Notes under the pieces: model-generated
Seen by the model: only the letters and a program-made list of their open reading frames with translations
The model's database searches: none
Told to the model about the DNA's origin: nothing
Position numbers and translations under genes: made by a program
From: Desulfobacterales bacterium
GTDB lineage: Bacteria > Desulfobacterota > Desulfobacteria > Desulfobacterales > JAUCGF01
NCBI GenBank assembly: GCA_029940345.1
Contig: JAOZRC010000060.1
Span: 1-14,224, forward strand
Direction: 5' to 3'
DNA length: 14,224 nucleotides
Shown: in pieces, positions 7,192-13,262 of the stretch
Numbering within the stretch: position 1 is the first letter of the stretch
How the letters are laid out: each line of letters starts with the position of its first letter

Positions 7192-9123
7192 TTATGCTTC
7201 AAAAACACGACTTAACACATCATGCAGTTTATGAAGACTGTATGGTTTGGCGACAACACCGGAAAAACCGTGTTTTTTATAATCAATCATAATTTTATTG
7301 ACAGAATAACCGGTGGATACGATTGCTTTTGCCTGCGGATCAATTTTAAGCAATTTTTGAATCGTTTCGATCCCCCCCATTCCTCCCTTTATGGTCAAAT
7401 CTAAAATAACGGCATCAAACGGTTCGTCTGTTTCCATTGCTTCCTGATACAAGGCCAGGGTTTTTTTGCCATCATCGGAACTGACCGCATCATATCCCAG
7501 GCGACGCAACATCTCGGTGGAAAGTTCCCTGATCATCTCCTCATCATCCATCACCAGAACTTTTTCTGAAATTTTGGGAGCCGCGGGAAAGAATGGGAAA
7601 CGGAGCGCACCGGATTTTCCTGTTTTTCGAGATGAAGCCGGCAATAAAAAGGAAAAAACAGAACCGTCGCCCGGTTTCGATTTAACTTTCAAATAGCCAC
7701 CATGCTTCTTAATAACGGAGTGGCAAATGGCAAGTCCCAGCCCCATTCCTTTTTGAACCCCTTTTTCCTTTGTGGAAAAATAAGGATCAAAAATTTTATC
7801 CATGAGTTCCGGGGAAATTCCCACTCCCCTGTCTTCAATTGCTATTTCGATATATTTACCAGGGGAAGTGACAGACGCATCCTCTTGCGTTATTTCTTTA
7901 TTCCTGGCACTCACTGTGATGACACCTCCCAAGGGCATCGCATCCTCGGCGTTCATCACCAGATTTCGAATGACCTGTCCGATTTGAGCACGATCAATTT
8001 CAACAGACCATAGATCATCCGCAATATCGAACTGACACTCGGATTCCGAGCCACTGATAAAAAGCATCACCAGATTTTCGAGCATCGGCGCAATCGCAAT
8101 ATTTTTTTTTATCGGTGTGAAATTTTCTGAAAACGTAAACAATTGCCGTGTTAAGTCTTTGATTTGCAATAGCGCTTTCTCAGCATTGCCGATGAGTTTA
8201 AAAATTTTATCACTGGGTTTCAAATAGGTTTGAGCGAGTGACATATTGCCCATTACGACACTAAGCAAATTGTTATAATCATGGGCGATACCGTCTGTCA
8301 TTACAGCAATCGTTTCAAATTTACGTGCTTTCAGGACATCTCTTTCCATCCTTTTACGATAGGAGCTGTCACGGTTGCTGCACCGTAAGCCAATAAATTT
8401 GTCATCGTTGTTGTACACAGGTTGAGAATTATGGCTAATCCATTTCTCTTTTCCTTCGGTGGTAATTATGCGAAAGTCTGTTGAAAGCGGCCCGGCGCCT
8501 TTAAAAGCCAGGCATTGATGCGTCACCCAGGCGCTTAAATCGGCAGAATGAACAATTCGGTTGAGGAGTTCCGGATCTCGCATAAACGCTTTTGCCGTAT
8601 AACCGGTGATCCGTTCACATGATGGGGAAACATAGATATGGGTTCCGTCAGGAGCCACCCAATACTCCCAATCGTATGTGAAATCGGCAACGGTCCGAAA
8701 GCGCTGTTCACTCTTACGAAGCGCTTCCTCGGAACGGCTGATCTTTCTTTTTAATTCCAGTTTTTCAAGACAACGCTCTATCCGAAAAAACATGTCTTCG
8801 GTTTCACAGGGTTTCAATAAATAATCCTCAGCATTTAGTCTTAAAGCCGCAATCGCCGATGATAAGTTGCCTTGCCCGGTAAATATGATTGTCATTGTAT
8901 CGGGGCATTTTTCTTTTACCGCTTTCAAAACATCAATCCCATCAATCTCATCCATCACCAAATCGGTAATCACCAGGTCAAACTCTTTTTCTTCCAGTAA
9001 TTTTAAAGCATCCGCGCCGCTTTGAGCGGTTCTCAGGTCGTAACCCCGGTTCCTGAGTGCGACGCCGGTTGTTTCCAAAACCAATGTATCATCATCAACT
9101 AAAAGAATTTTATGATTACGCAT
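7192..9123 (-). CDS. hybrid sensor histidine kinase (REC-PAS-HisKA-HATPase-REC)
   Basis: A 643-residue soluble kinase with no membrane segment. Domains in order: receiver (1-~120) with acidic D10-D12, phospho-acceptor D54, T82 and K104-P105; a short coiled linker; PAS (about 142-262); HisKA with the phosphorylated His in IAHDYNN (H281); HATPase_c with N-box NLVMNAEDAM (N391), G1 box DRGVGIS (D431) and G2 GMGLGL; and a C-terminal receiver with phospho-acceptor D575 and conserved KP near the end. All catalytic residues look intact. It has no DNA-binding or other output domain, so phosphate must pass to a separate protein, or the kinase may itself be controlled through its N-terminal receiver. 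The start has AAGGAAG about 8 nt upstream. It heads the run leading into the YchF-like and YdbH genes, so it may be co-transcribed with them. The PAS ligand is unknown. Confidence 0.92.
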   Translation of the reverse strand: MRNHKILLVDDDTLVLETTGVALRNRGYDLRTAQSGADALKLLEEKEFDLVITDLVMDEIDGIDVLKAVKEKCPDTMTIIFTGQGNLSSAIAALRLNAEDYLLKPCETEDMFFRIERCLEKLELKRKISRSEEALRKSEQRFRTVADFTYDWEYWVAPDGTHIYVSPSCERITGYTAKAFMRDPELLNRIVHSADLSAWVTHQCLAFKGAGPLSTDFRIITTEGKEKWISHNSQPVYNNDDKFIGLRCSNRDSSYRKRMERDVLKARKFETIAVMTDGIAHDYNNLLSVVMGNMSLAQTYLKPSDKIFKLIGNAEKALLQIKDLTRQLFTFSENFTPIKKNIAIAPMLENLVMLFISGSESECQFDIADDLWSVEIDRAQIGQVIRNLVMNAEDAMPLGGVITVSARNKEITQEDASVTSPGKYIEIAIEDRGVGISPELMDKIFDPYFSTKEKGVQKGMGLGLAICHSVIKKHGGYLKVKSKPGDGSVFSFLLPASSRKTGKSGALRFPFFPAAPKISEKVLVMDDEEMIRELSTEMLRRLGYDAVSSDDGKKTLALYQEAMETDEPFDAVILDLTIKGGMGGIETIQKLLKIDPQAKAIVSTGYSVNKIMIDYKKHGFSGVVAKPYSLHKLHDVLSRVFEA

Positions 9124-9211
9124 AATTTTTCTTCCTTTACCAGCTTAGACAGACTGATTGATTGATTCAAAAGGCAATGCCAAATAAATACAGAAAGTGC
9201 GGCCTGGTAAA

Positions 9212-9288
9212 GCAGGAACCGGCATGTCGCTCCTGCGGAAGCAGTTTCCTTGGCTTTATCCAACGCAATAAACATGCCACTCCTACCG
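9212..9288. repeat. two REP-like units
   Basis: CATGTCGCTCCTGCGG (9223-9238) and CATGCCACTCCTACCG (9273-9288) match at 12 of 16 positions, 50 bp apart in the same orientation. The first is part of a GCAGGA/TCCTGC hairpin (9212-9217 with 9231-9236). The core GCTCCTRC resembles widespread bacterial REP-type intergenic repeats. No transposase of the REP type is present nearby. Confidence 0.45.
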
Positions 9289-9318
9289 AGCTTTTGGGAT
9301 GTTGATTGAGTGGAACAA

Positions 9319-9346
9319 GGTGGGCAACGCTATATTTTTGCCCACC
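9319..9346. other. perfect 8-bp GC-rich hairpin
   Basis: GGTGGGCA (9319-9326) pairs perfectly with TGCCCACC (9339-9346) around a 12-nt loop. The T-run lies in the loop on the plus strand and no T-run follows the stem on either strand. It could be part of the REP-like cluster or an mRNA-stabilising 3' structure of the oxidoreductase operon. Confidence 0.45.
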
Positions 9347-9395
9347 TGAAATTATTCGTGTGGTTGGGAACAATCTGTAATAAAAATGTAGAATC

Positions 9396-9412
9396 CTGTT
9401 TTTGGCAAACAG
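9396..9412 (-). terminator. hairpin abutting the gamma-subunit stop codon
   Basis: CTGTTT (9396-9401) pairs with AAACAG (9407-9412) around a 5-nt loop, immediately after the stop of the last oxidoreductase gene on the minus strand. A T-rich stretch (ATTTTTATT) follows about 8 nt later rather than directly. It is a plausible but weak operon terminator. Confidence 0.35.
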
Positions 9413-9949
9413 TTATGCCCGCGCCACCTCCGCGCCCCGGTCCACGGCTTTCATATTCAGCGGGATAAACTTGGCTTTGCCGGCAAATTCATTTTTCACG
9501 GCTTCGCGCATCAATTCAAAATCAACCATAAGGCTGCGACTGACAAAAGCGGCCAATGCCACAATATTCGCCGCCTTGGCCGCACCGATTTCCACAGCAA
9601 TTTCATTAACAGGCACATTCAGGGCGTCAACATCCGTGCGGCCGGCATCAATGTCAATTAACGAGCTATTGATCAATATAACGCCGCCGGGTTTCACCAT
9701 GGGCGCGAATTTTTCTAAGGAAGGACGATTCATTGCAACCAGATGGCGAGGGTTGCGAATGATCGGTGAGCCGATCGGGCGCTCATTCACAACGACGGTG
9801 CAATATGCCGTTCCTCCGCGCATTTCAGGACCGTAAGAGGGAATCCACGCCACTTCAAGTCCTTGTTCCATCGCCGCATGCGCCAGGATTTTACCCATCA
9901 ACATGATTCCCTGGCCGCCAAAACCTGCAAACATCACCTCATTTTGCAT
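9413..9949 (-). CDS. 2-oxoacid:ferredoxin oxidoreductase gamma subunit
   Basis: A 178-residue catalytic-domain subunit of the four-subunit (alpha, beta, gamma, delta) 2-oxoacid:ferredoxin oxidoreductases, KorC/PorG type. Family motifs are visible: [14 protein letters not shown] at the N-terminus, then [12 protein letters not shown] and NRPSLEKF. The family forms the CoA-ester-producing complex that oxidatively decarboxylates 2-oxoacids and reduces ferredoxin in the cytoplasm. I place the start at 9949 because GGAGG lies 5 nt upstream; a longer frame back to 9982 would add 11 unrelated residues inside the beta gene. The start overlaps the beta gene stop by 11 nt, so the two are translationally coupled. 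It is the last gene of the cluster. Confidence 0.9.
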   Translation of the reverse strand: MQNEVMFAGFGGQGIMLMGKILAHAAMEQGLEVAWIPSYGPEMRGGTAYCTVVVNERPIGSPIIRNPRHLVAMNRPSLEKFAPMVKPGGVILINSSLIDIDAGRTDVDALNVPVNEIAVEIGAAKAANIVALAAFVSRSLMVDFELMREAVKNEFAGKAKFIPLNMKAVDRGAEVARA

Positions 9950-10697
9950 CGTTCCCTCCGTTTGTCGGTGTTTTGTATTCACCCAGTTTATAATAGGGCA
10001 GCAAGGTGTTTTCCGTCCATTTTATGGCATCCATAGGCGTCATCCCCCAGTTTGTGGGACAGGTGCTGACCACTTCGACCAATGAGAAACAGCGCCTTTC
10101 AAGCTGATATTCAAATGCTTTTTTAATGGACTTTTTAGCCTTTTTAATATATTTGGGTTTAATAACCGTCTGCCTGGCGATATAAGCCGGTGTTTCCAAC
10201 GCAGCTAACAATTCGGCCATTTTTACGGGCATGCCTACGTCAAGGGGTTTACGTCCCAAAGGAGATGTGGTGGTGCGCTGTCCCGGCATGGTGGTGGGCG
10301 CCATCTGGCCGCCGGTCATCCCATACACAGCGTTATTTACAAAAATGGTCGTAAATTTTTCACCCCGGTTGGCGGCATGGATTATTTCTCCCATCCCAAT
10401 ACTCGCCAAATCCCCATCGCCCTGGTAAGTGAAAACGGTCAGATCCGGACGCACCCGTTTGATTCCCGTTGCCATTGCCGGCGCACGGCCATGCGCGGCT
10501 TCCTGGAAATCAAAAGTGAAATAGTTATACGCCAGCACAGCGCAGCCCACCGGAGCGATGCCCACCGTACTGCCGCGAATGCCAAGTTCGTCGATTACTT
10601 CCGCTACCAACCGGTGAATAATCCCATGTGTGCAGCCTGGACAATAGTGCGTTGGCTGATCTGAAAGGGCCTCCGGTTTTTTAAATGTTTTTCCCAT
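9939..10697 (-). CDS. 2-oxoacid:ferredoxin oxidoreductase beta (TPP-binding) subunit
   Basis: A 252-residue TPP-binding subunit (KorB/VorC type). The thiamine-diphosphate/Mg motif is GDGD at 93-96 with NN at 121-122, at normal spacing. Four cysteines that would hold the proximal [4Fe-4S] cluster are present: C19 and C22 (CPGC), C52 (APVGC) and C213 (STCPTNWG). With alpha and gamma it decarboxylates a 2-oxoacid to an acyl-CoA. The start has GGGAG 6 nt upstream. The gene is separated from its alpha partner by ~1.2 kb holding a nuclease gene, although alpha and beta genes are usually adjacent. No promoter of its own is obvious, so it may depend on read-through. Substrate (2-oxoglutarate or branched-chain 2-oxoacid) cannot be settled from motifs. 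Confidence 0.92.
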   Translation of the reverse strand: MGKTFKKPEALSDQPTHYCPGCTHGIIHRLVAEVIDELGIRGSTVGIAPVGCAVLAYNYFTFDFQEAAHGRAPAMATGIKRVRPDLTVFTYQGDGDLASIGMGEIIHAANRGEKFTTIFVNNAVYGMTGGQMAPTTMPGQRTTTSPLGRKPLDVGMPVKMAELLAALETPAYIARQTVIKPKYIKKAKKSIKKAFEYQLERRCFSLVEVVSTCPTNWGMTPMDAIKWTENTLLPYYKLGEYKTPTNGGNDAK

Positions 10698-10725
10698 AAG
10701 GTACTCCCTAGTTTAATATTTTTTG

Positions 10726-10750
10726 AATTGGAAAACATCAGTTTCCAATT
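10726..10750. other. perfect 9-bp hairpin between the C-terminal-copy ORF and beta gene
   Basis: AATTGGAAA (10726-10734) and TTTCCAATT (10742-10750) pair perfectly around a 7-nt loop, between the stop of the small ORF and the beta-subunit gene. On the minus (transcribed) strand it is followed by an A-run, so it is not a classic terminator for that strand. It may act as an mRNA-processing or stability element, or mark the edge of the inserted segment. Confidence 0.5.
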
Positions 10751-10753
10751 TCT

Positions 10754-10969
10754 TTATTGAAATTTCGCTTCCAATTTAGCCAGTATCGTTTGCAGTTGCT
10801 CAATACTCTGCTTCATTAGAAGTTCCCGTTGTGCCAACGTTAGTTTCATAACACGTTGCAGTGTAATTATCGTGCCGATTAATTCTCCTTTTATACTGGC
10901 TTCGGTTTCTTTTATATGAAGCAATTCTTTAACAGCGGTAGTTTCTTCCAAGGGGGTCAATTGTATCAT
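10754..10969 (-). CDS. free-standing copy of DUF2887 C-terminal domain (possible small inhibitor)
   Basis: A 71-residue frame, a tandem duplicate of the last 87 residues of the upstream DUF2887 protein, lacking a 16-residue Gly/Lys/Glu-rich insert. Shared ends are very clear: MIxLTPLEETTAVKELL at the start and QSIEQLQTILAKLEAK at the end. The 3' 54 bases match at 53 positions and the 5' 52 at 47, while the middle has diverged. The copy is in a different frame, with its ATG 19 nt after the upstream stop, so it cannot be a fusion and would be made by reinitiation. Its own ribosome site is weak (GGAA about 10 nt upstream). A longer version from a TTG at 11038 would add 23 residues read from a shifted frame of the upstream gene, so I rejected it. 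It could be functional or a decaying duplicate; the open frame argues for the former. Confidence 0.6.
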   Translation of the reverse strand: MIQLTPLEETTAVKELLHIKETEASIKGELIGTIITLQRVMKLTLAQRELLMKQSIEQLQTILAKLEAKFQ

Positions 10970-10988
10970 GTTGCCGATTTCCGTTTCT

Positions 10989-11252
10989 TCATTGAATTTT
11001 CGCTTCCAATTTAGCCAGTATCGTTTGCAGTTGCTCAATACTCTGTTCTAACAGAAATTCCCGATGTATAAACGTTTGCTTTAAACAACCTTGCGCCATA
11101 ATTATTTTACAGATTAATTCTCCTGCTTCAATTCCTTCTTTACGCCCCTCTTTACGCCCCTTTTTCTCTCCTATAAGCATGGCTTCAGTTTCTTTGATCT
11201 GAAGCAGTTCTTTAACAGCGGTAGTTTCCTCCAAGGGAGTTAAGTGTATCAT
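10989..11252 (-). CDS. possible internal-start product: 87-residue C-terminal domain of the DUF2887 protein
   Basis: An in-frame ATG at 11252 is preceded by AAAGGAG at 11268-11262 with a 9-nt spacer, a far better ribosome site than that of the full-length gene. Translation from it would give the C-terminal domain alone (MIHLTPLEETT to LEAKIQ). The downstream duplicate starts at exactly the equivalent Met. In E. coli, Rpn nucleases are inhibited by such internally started C-terminal products; the same role here is inferred. Part of the GGAG could be coincidence with the coding of LKELR. Confidence 0.5.
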   Translation of the reverse strand: MIHLTPLEETTAVKELLQIKETEAMLIGEKKGRKEGRKEGIEAGELICKIIMAQGCLKQTFIHREFLLEQSIEQLQTILAKLEAKIQ

Positions 11253-11840
11253 TTTTCTAAGCTCCTTTAATGATAATTTGGGAATGCCTTCTAAAATGGC
11301 GTATTCCAACAAATCTGTTACAGTCTTATATTTATCATCAGGCAAATTAAGCGAACGGATTTCATCAGTCCAGCGGCCGACATGTTCCGGCAAATTTTCT
11401 TTTGATTTATATACCAGCGGTTTCAAAACCATTAATATGCTTGCCCGATCACCTAAAACTTTAAGACATTCATATAAATCGCAACGAATCAAACGGCATG
11501 GGTGAACACAGGTTAAAAATGGTTCACCAGGGTCATATTCTTTGTCGATGAACAGCGCAATGGCGATAAGCGGCGTTTTGCTGTCATTTTGCTCATACCA
11601 AGTGCTGATTTTACGAAACAAGCGCCAATAAATTACAGGGTCATCGTAGCCCTGAACTTCAAGAAAAACATTTGGGCCATGTCCATCTGTGCTTTTCAGA
11701 AAACCATCAAAACGTTTCTCCGTTGTTTTGACGGTAATGCTTTCAAAAACATATTCGCCGTTGACGTCTAATCTTACAAGTTCAAATAAACTTGCTGGCG
11801 ACAGACGGAACAATTCATAAAACAGGGCATCTGTTTTCAT
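10989..11840 (-). CDS. DUF2887 (Rpn-like) PD-(D/E)XK nuclease-family protein
   Basis: A 283-residue protein whose N-terminus (MKTDALFYELFRLSPASLFE) is typical of the DUF2887 family in the PD-(D/E)XK/Rpn superfamily. Likely active-site residues are D45 (KRFDGFL) and E61-x-Q63 (FLEVQGY); the ExQ form is common in this family. Residues ~65-195 are the rest of the nuclease fold. The C-terminal ~87 residues are a separate helical segment with a GRKEG repeat, encoded by a 12-bp tandem repeat. Family members are widespread, often multi-copy, and linked to DNA breakage, recombination or phage defence; activity here is inferred. The ribosome site is poor, but an extended -10 promoter lies ~50 bp upstream. 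It interrupts the alpha-beta order of an oxidoreductase operon, which suggests acquisition. Confidence 0.82.
   Translation of the reverse strand: MKTDALFYELFRLSPASLFELVRLDVNGEYVFESITVKTTEKRFDGFLKSTDGHGPNVFLEVQGYDDPVIYWRLFRKISTWYEQNDSKTPLIAIALFIDKEYDPGEPFLTCVHPCRLIRCDLYECLKVLGDRASILMVLKPLVYKSKENLPEHVGRWTDEIRSLNLPDDKYKTVTDLLEYAILEGIPKLSLKELRKMIHLTPLEETTAVKELLQIKETEAMLIGEKKGRKEGRKEGIEAGELICKIIMAQGCLKQTFIHREFLLEQSIEQLQTILAKLEAKIQ
11137..11160 (-). repeat. 12-bp perfect tandem repeat, two units
   Basis: TCTTTACGCCCC occurs twice back to back (plus-strand reading) and encodes the GRKE-GRKE repeat in the C-terminal part of the DUF2887 protein. Copy-number change would add or remove four residues without a frameshift. 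The tandem copy downstream lacks this whole segment. Confidence 0.8.
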
Positions 11841-11888
11841 ATAGTTTCAGGTGTCAGGGCATTCCTGCTGAACAATGACCTATATACC

Positions 11889-11897
11889 ATTATACCA
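11889..11897 (-). promoter_or_regulatory. extended -10 promoter for the DUF2887 gene
   Basis: On the minus strand TGGTATAAT is a perfect extended -10 element (TGn plus consensus TATAAT) in the gap after the alpha-subunit stop. No good -35 lies 16-18 nt upstream, which is normal for extended -10 promoters. A partly overlapping ATGGTATA direct repeat is present. Transcription would start near 11882 and give a ~42-nt leader before the ATG at 11840. Confidence 0.55.
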
Positions 11898-11915
11898 TCA
11901 GATTTGCAAAAAATA

Positions 11916-12992
11916 CTAATACTCGGCAATTAACTGCTTCACCGCGTCAATAACTTCTTCAGGCGTTGGTACATCCCCACCGCATTTGCCATGCCACTTT
12001 ACCGGCAAACGTCCTTTCACACAGCGTTCAACATCCTCAATCATTTGTCCCATACTCATTTCAACGCTTAAAGCCACTTTGCAGTTTTTACGGGACGCTG
12101 CTTCAAAAATAGCCTGCTCCGGAAACGGGAAAAGAGTTTGCGGCCGCACCATTCCGACTTCAATGCCCTCATCTTTCAGCATATCAATAGCGGTTTTGCA
12201 AACCCGGCTCATTGTGCCGTAACTGACAATCAGCACCTCATAGTCACTATCCAGATTATAGGGCTCATATTTGACCGCTTCCTGTTTCATCCGTTCATAT
12301 TTGGCTTTAAGAAGCAGATTATGATTATTTAAATCTTCAGGATTCAGGTAAAGCGTTTTCACCAAATTGCGTTTGTCACTTTTGCGTGTGTCCATTCCGT
12401 TAGTAGCCCAGTCATCCTTGTTGCTGGGCGGCGTACTGAGATTATCCGGAAATTCCACCGGTTCCATCATTTGTCCGATCAACCCGTCACCAACGATCAT
12501 CACCGGATTACGATATTTCTCAGCCAGCGGAAACGCTTCCATGACCATTTCAACGGCTTCCTGAACACTGGCCGGTGCCATTACCAGGAGACGGTAATCA
12601 CCATGCCCTCCTCCTTTGGTTGCCTGAAAATAATCGGCTTGGGACGGTAAAATGCCACCTAATCCGGGACCGCCCCGCATAATATTGACAAACACAGCCG
12701 GACATTGCGCCGATGTAATATAACTGATCGCTTCGCTCATCAGACTGACGCCCGGACTCGATGACGTGGTCATTACGCGTTCACCGCAGGCGGACGCCCC
12801 GAAAATCATATATCCAACGGCAACTTCACTTTCGCCCTGTAAGAACACGCCGTCCACTTCAGGCATACGTTTGGCCAGGTACTCAGCCACTTCGGATTGG
12901 GGGGTGATCGGATAGGCGAAGTAGTTCAGGCATCCGGCGCGAATCGCCGCTTCACCAATGGCCTCATTGCCTTTCATCAATACTTTGCCCAT
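11916..12992 (-). CDS. vorB: 2-oxoacid:ferredoxin oxidoreductase alpha subunit (VorB/KorA type)
   Basis: A 358-residue alpha subunit. N-terminal motifs LMKGNEAIGEAAIRAGC and YPITPQSEVAEYLAKRMP are diagnostic, followed by QGESEVAVGYMIFGASACG, TSSSPGVSLMSEAISY and the GGPGLGGI loop; residues ~240-358 form the C-terminal domain with VSYGTMSR. This set matches proteins named 3-methyl-2-oxobutanoate (2-ketoisovalerate) ferredoxin oxidoreductase VorB, which also resemble 2-oxoglutarate enzymes (KorA); substrate is not certain. I place the start at 12992, where GGAGG lies 6 nt upstream; the longer frame to 13028 runs inside the ferredoxin gene. Only one base separates the ferredoxin stop from this ATG, so the two are coupled. 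The beta gene does not follow directly, because a nuclease gene intervenes. Confidence 0.9.
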   Translation of the reverse strand: MGKVLMKGNEAIGEAAIRAGCLNYFAYPITPQSEVAEYLAKRMPEVDGVFLQGESEVAVGYMIFGASACGERVMTTSSSPGVSLMSEAISYITSAQCPAVFVNIMRGGPGLGGILPSQADYFQATKGGGHGDYRLLVMAPASVQEAVEMVMEAFPLAEKYRNPVMIVGDGLIGQMMEPVEFPDNLSTPPSNKDDWATNGMDTRKSDKRNLVKTLYLNPEDLNNHNLLLKAKYERMKQEAVKYEPYNLDSDYEVLIVSYGTMSRVCKTAIDMLKDEGIEVGMVRPQTLFPFPEQAIFEAASRKNCKVALSVEMSMGQMIEDVERCVKGRLPVKWHGKCGGDVPTPEEVIDAVKQLIAEY

Positions 12993-12993
12993 G

Positions 12994-13239
12994 TTATACC
13001 TCCGCTTCTTGCTTGGCTGCCGATTCATCGGCTGATTCGGTTATTGTGATAGCGACATCCGGGCACATCGTACAACAGATCGCACAATAAATACAATCTT
13101 CAGGATGCGCCTGGTACGCCGGGTAATAGCCTTTGGTGCTAACTTTATCCGCTATTTCTAATACTTTTTTAGGACAAACGGCTATACATAACCCGCATCC
13201 TTTGCAAATATCATTGTCAATTGTGTGCTTATAGCTCAT
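12994..13239 (-). CDS. 2[4Fe-4S] ferredoxin, delta subunit of the oxidoreductase
   Basis: An 81-residue ferredoxin with two CxxCxxCxxxCP motifs: C12, C15, C18, C22 and C49, C52, C55, C59, ready to bind two [4Fe-4S] clusters. Length and spacing fit the delta subunit (KorD/VorD) that carries electrons from the TPP subunit to external ferredoxin. An acidic/Ala-rich C-terminal tail (SADESAAKQEAEV) follows. The ribosome site is GGAGAG about 9 nt before ATG. It lies 23 bp after the P-loop gene and one base before the alpha subunit gene, consistent with one operon. Confidence 0.92.
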   Translation of the reverse strand: MSYKHTIDNDICKGCGLCIAVCPKKVLEIADKVSTKGYYPAYQAHPEDCIYCAICCTMCPDVAITITESADESAAKQEAEV

Positions 13240-13262
13240 TTGCTATTTCTCTCCGTTCAATT

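Larger units (their letters stand above)
9124..9412. other. 289-bp intergenic region with repeats and hairpins, no gene
   Basis: No convincing coding sequence is present. A 68-codon open frame on the minus strand (9373-9167) has low-complexity, repeat-like composition and no family resemblance. The region holds two REP-like units, a perfect 8-bp hairpin and a hairpin abutting the gamma-subunit stop. A promoter for the kinase operon is expected here, but I see no strong -35/-10 pair. Confidence 0.6.
10757..11252 (-). repeat. tandem duplication of the nuclease 3' segment
   Basis: Copy 1 covers 11252-10989 and copy 2 covers 10969-10754. The near-identical blocks are 11045-10992 against 10810-10757 (53 of 54) and 11252-11201 against 10969-10918 (47 of 52). 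Similarity on the 5' side stops within a few bases of the ATG. On the 3' side it continues slightly past the stop codon, so the unit equals the small open frame. The central part differs by a 48-bp length change and many substitutions. Confidence 0.85.

Noticed and set aside
9167..9373. 68-codon minus-strand frame in the intergenic region
   Set aside because: It is made of the REP-like repeats and hairpins, has no ribosome site, and the peptide matches nothing recognisable.
10743..10777. TTCCAATTT direct repeat as a target-site duplication of the cassette
   Set aside because: One copy lies within the coding end of the small ORF and a third in the first gene copy, so it belongs to the internal duplication and hairpin rather than to flanking target DNA.
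10970..11038. TTG-started N-terminal extension of the C-terminal copy
   Set aside because: Its first residues are simply the shifted reading frame of the upstream gene's last codons; the ATG at 10969 matches the internal start of the first copy.
12993..13028. Extended alpha-subunit start at 13028
   Set aside because: It would add 12 residues encoded within the ferredoxin gene; the ATG at 12992 has GGAGG at ideal distance and begins where the family begins.
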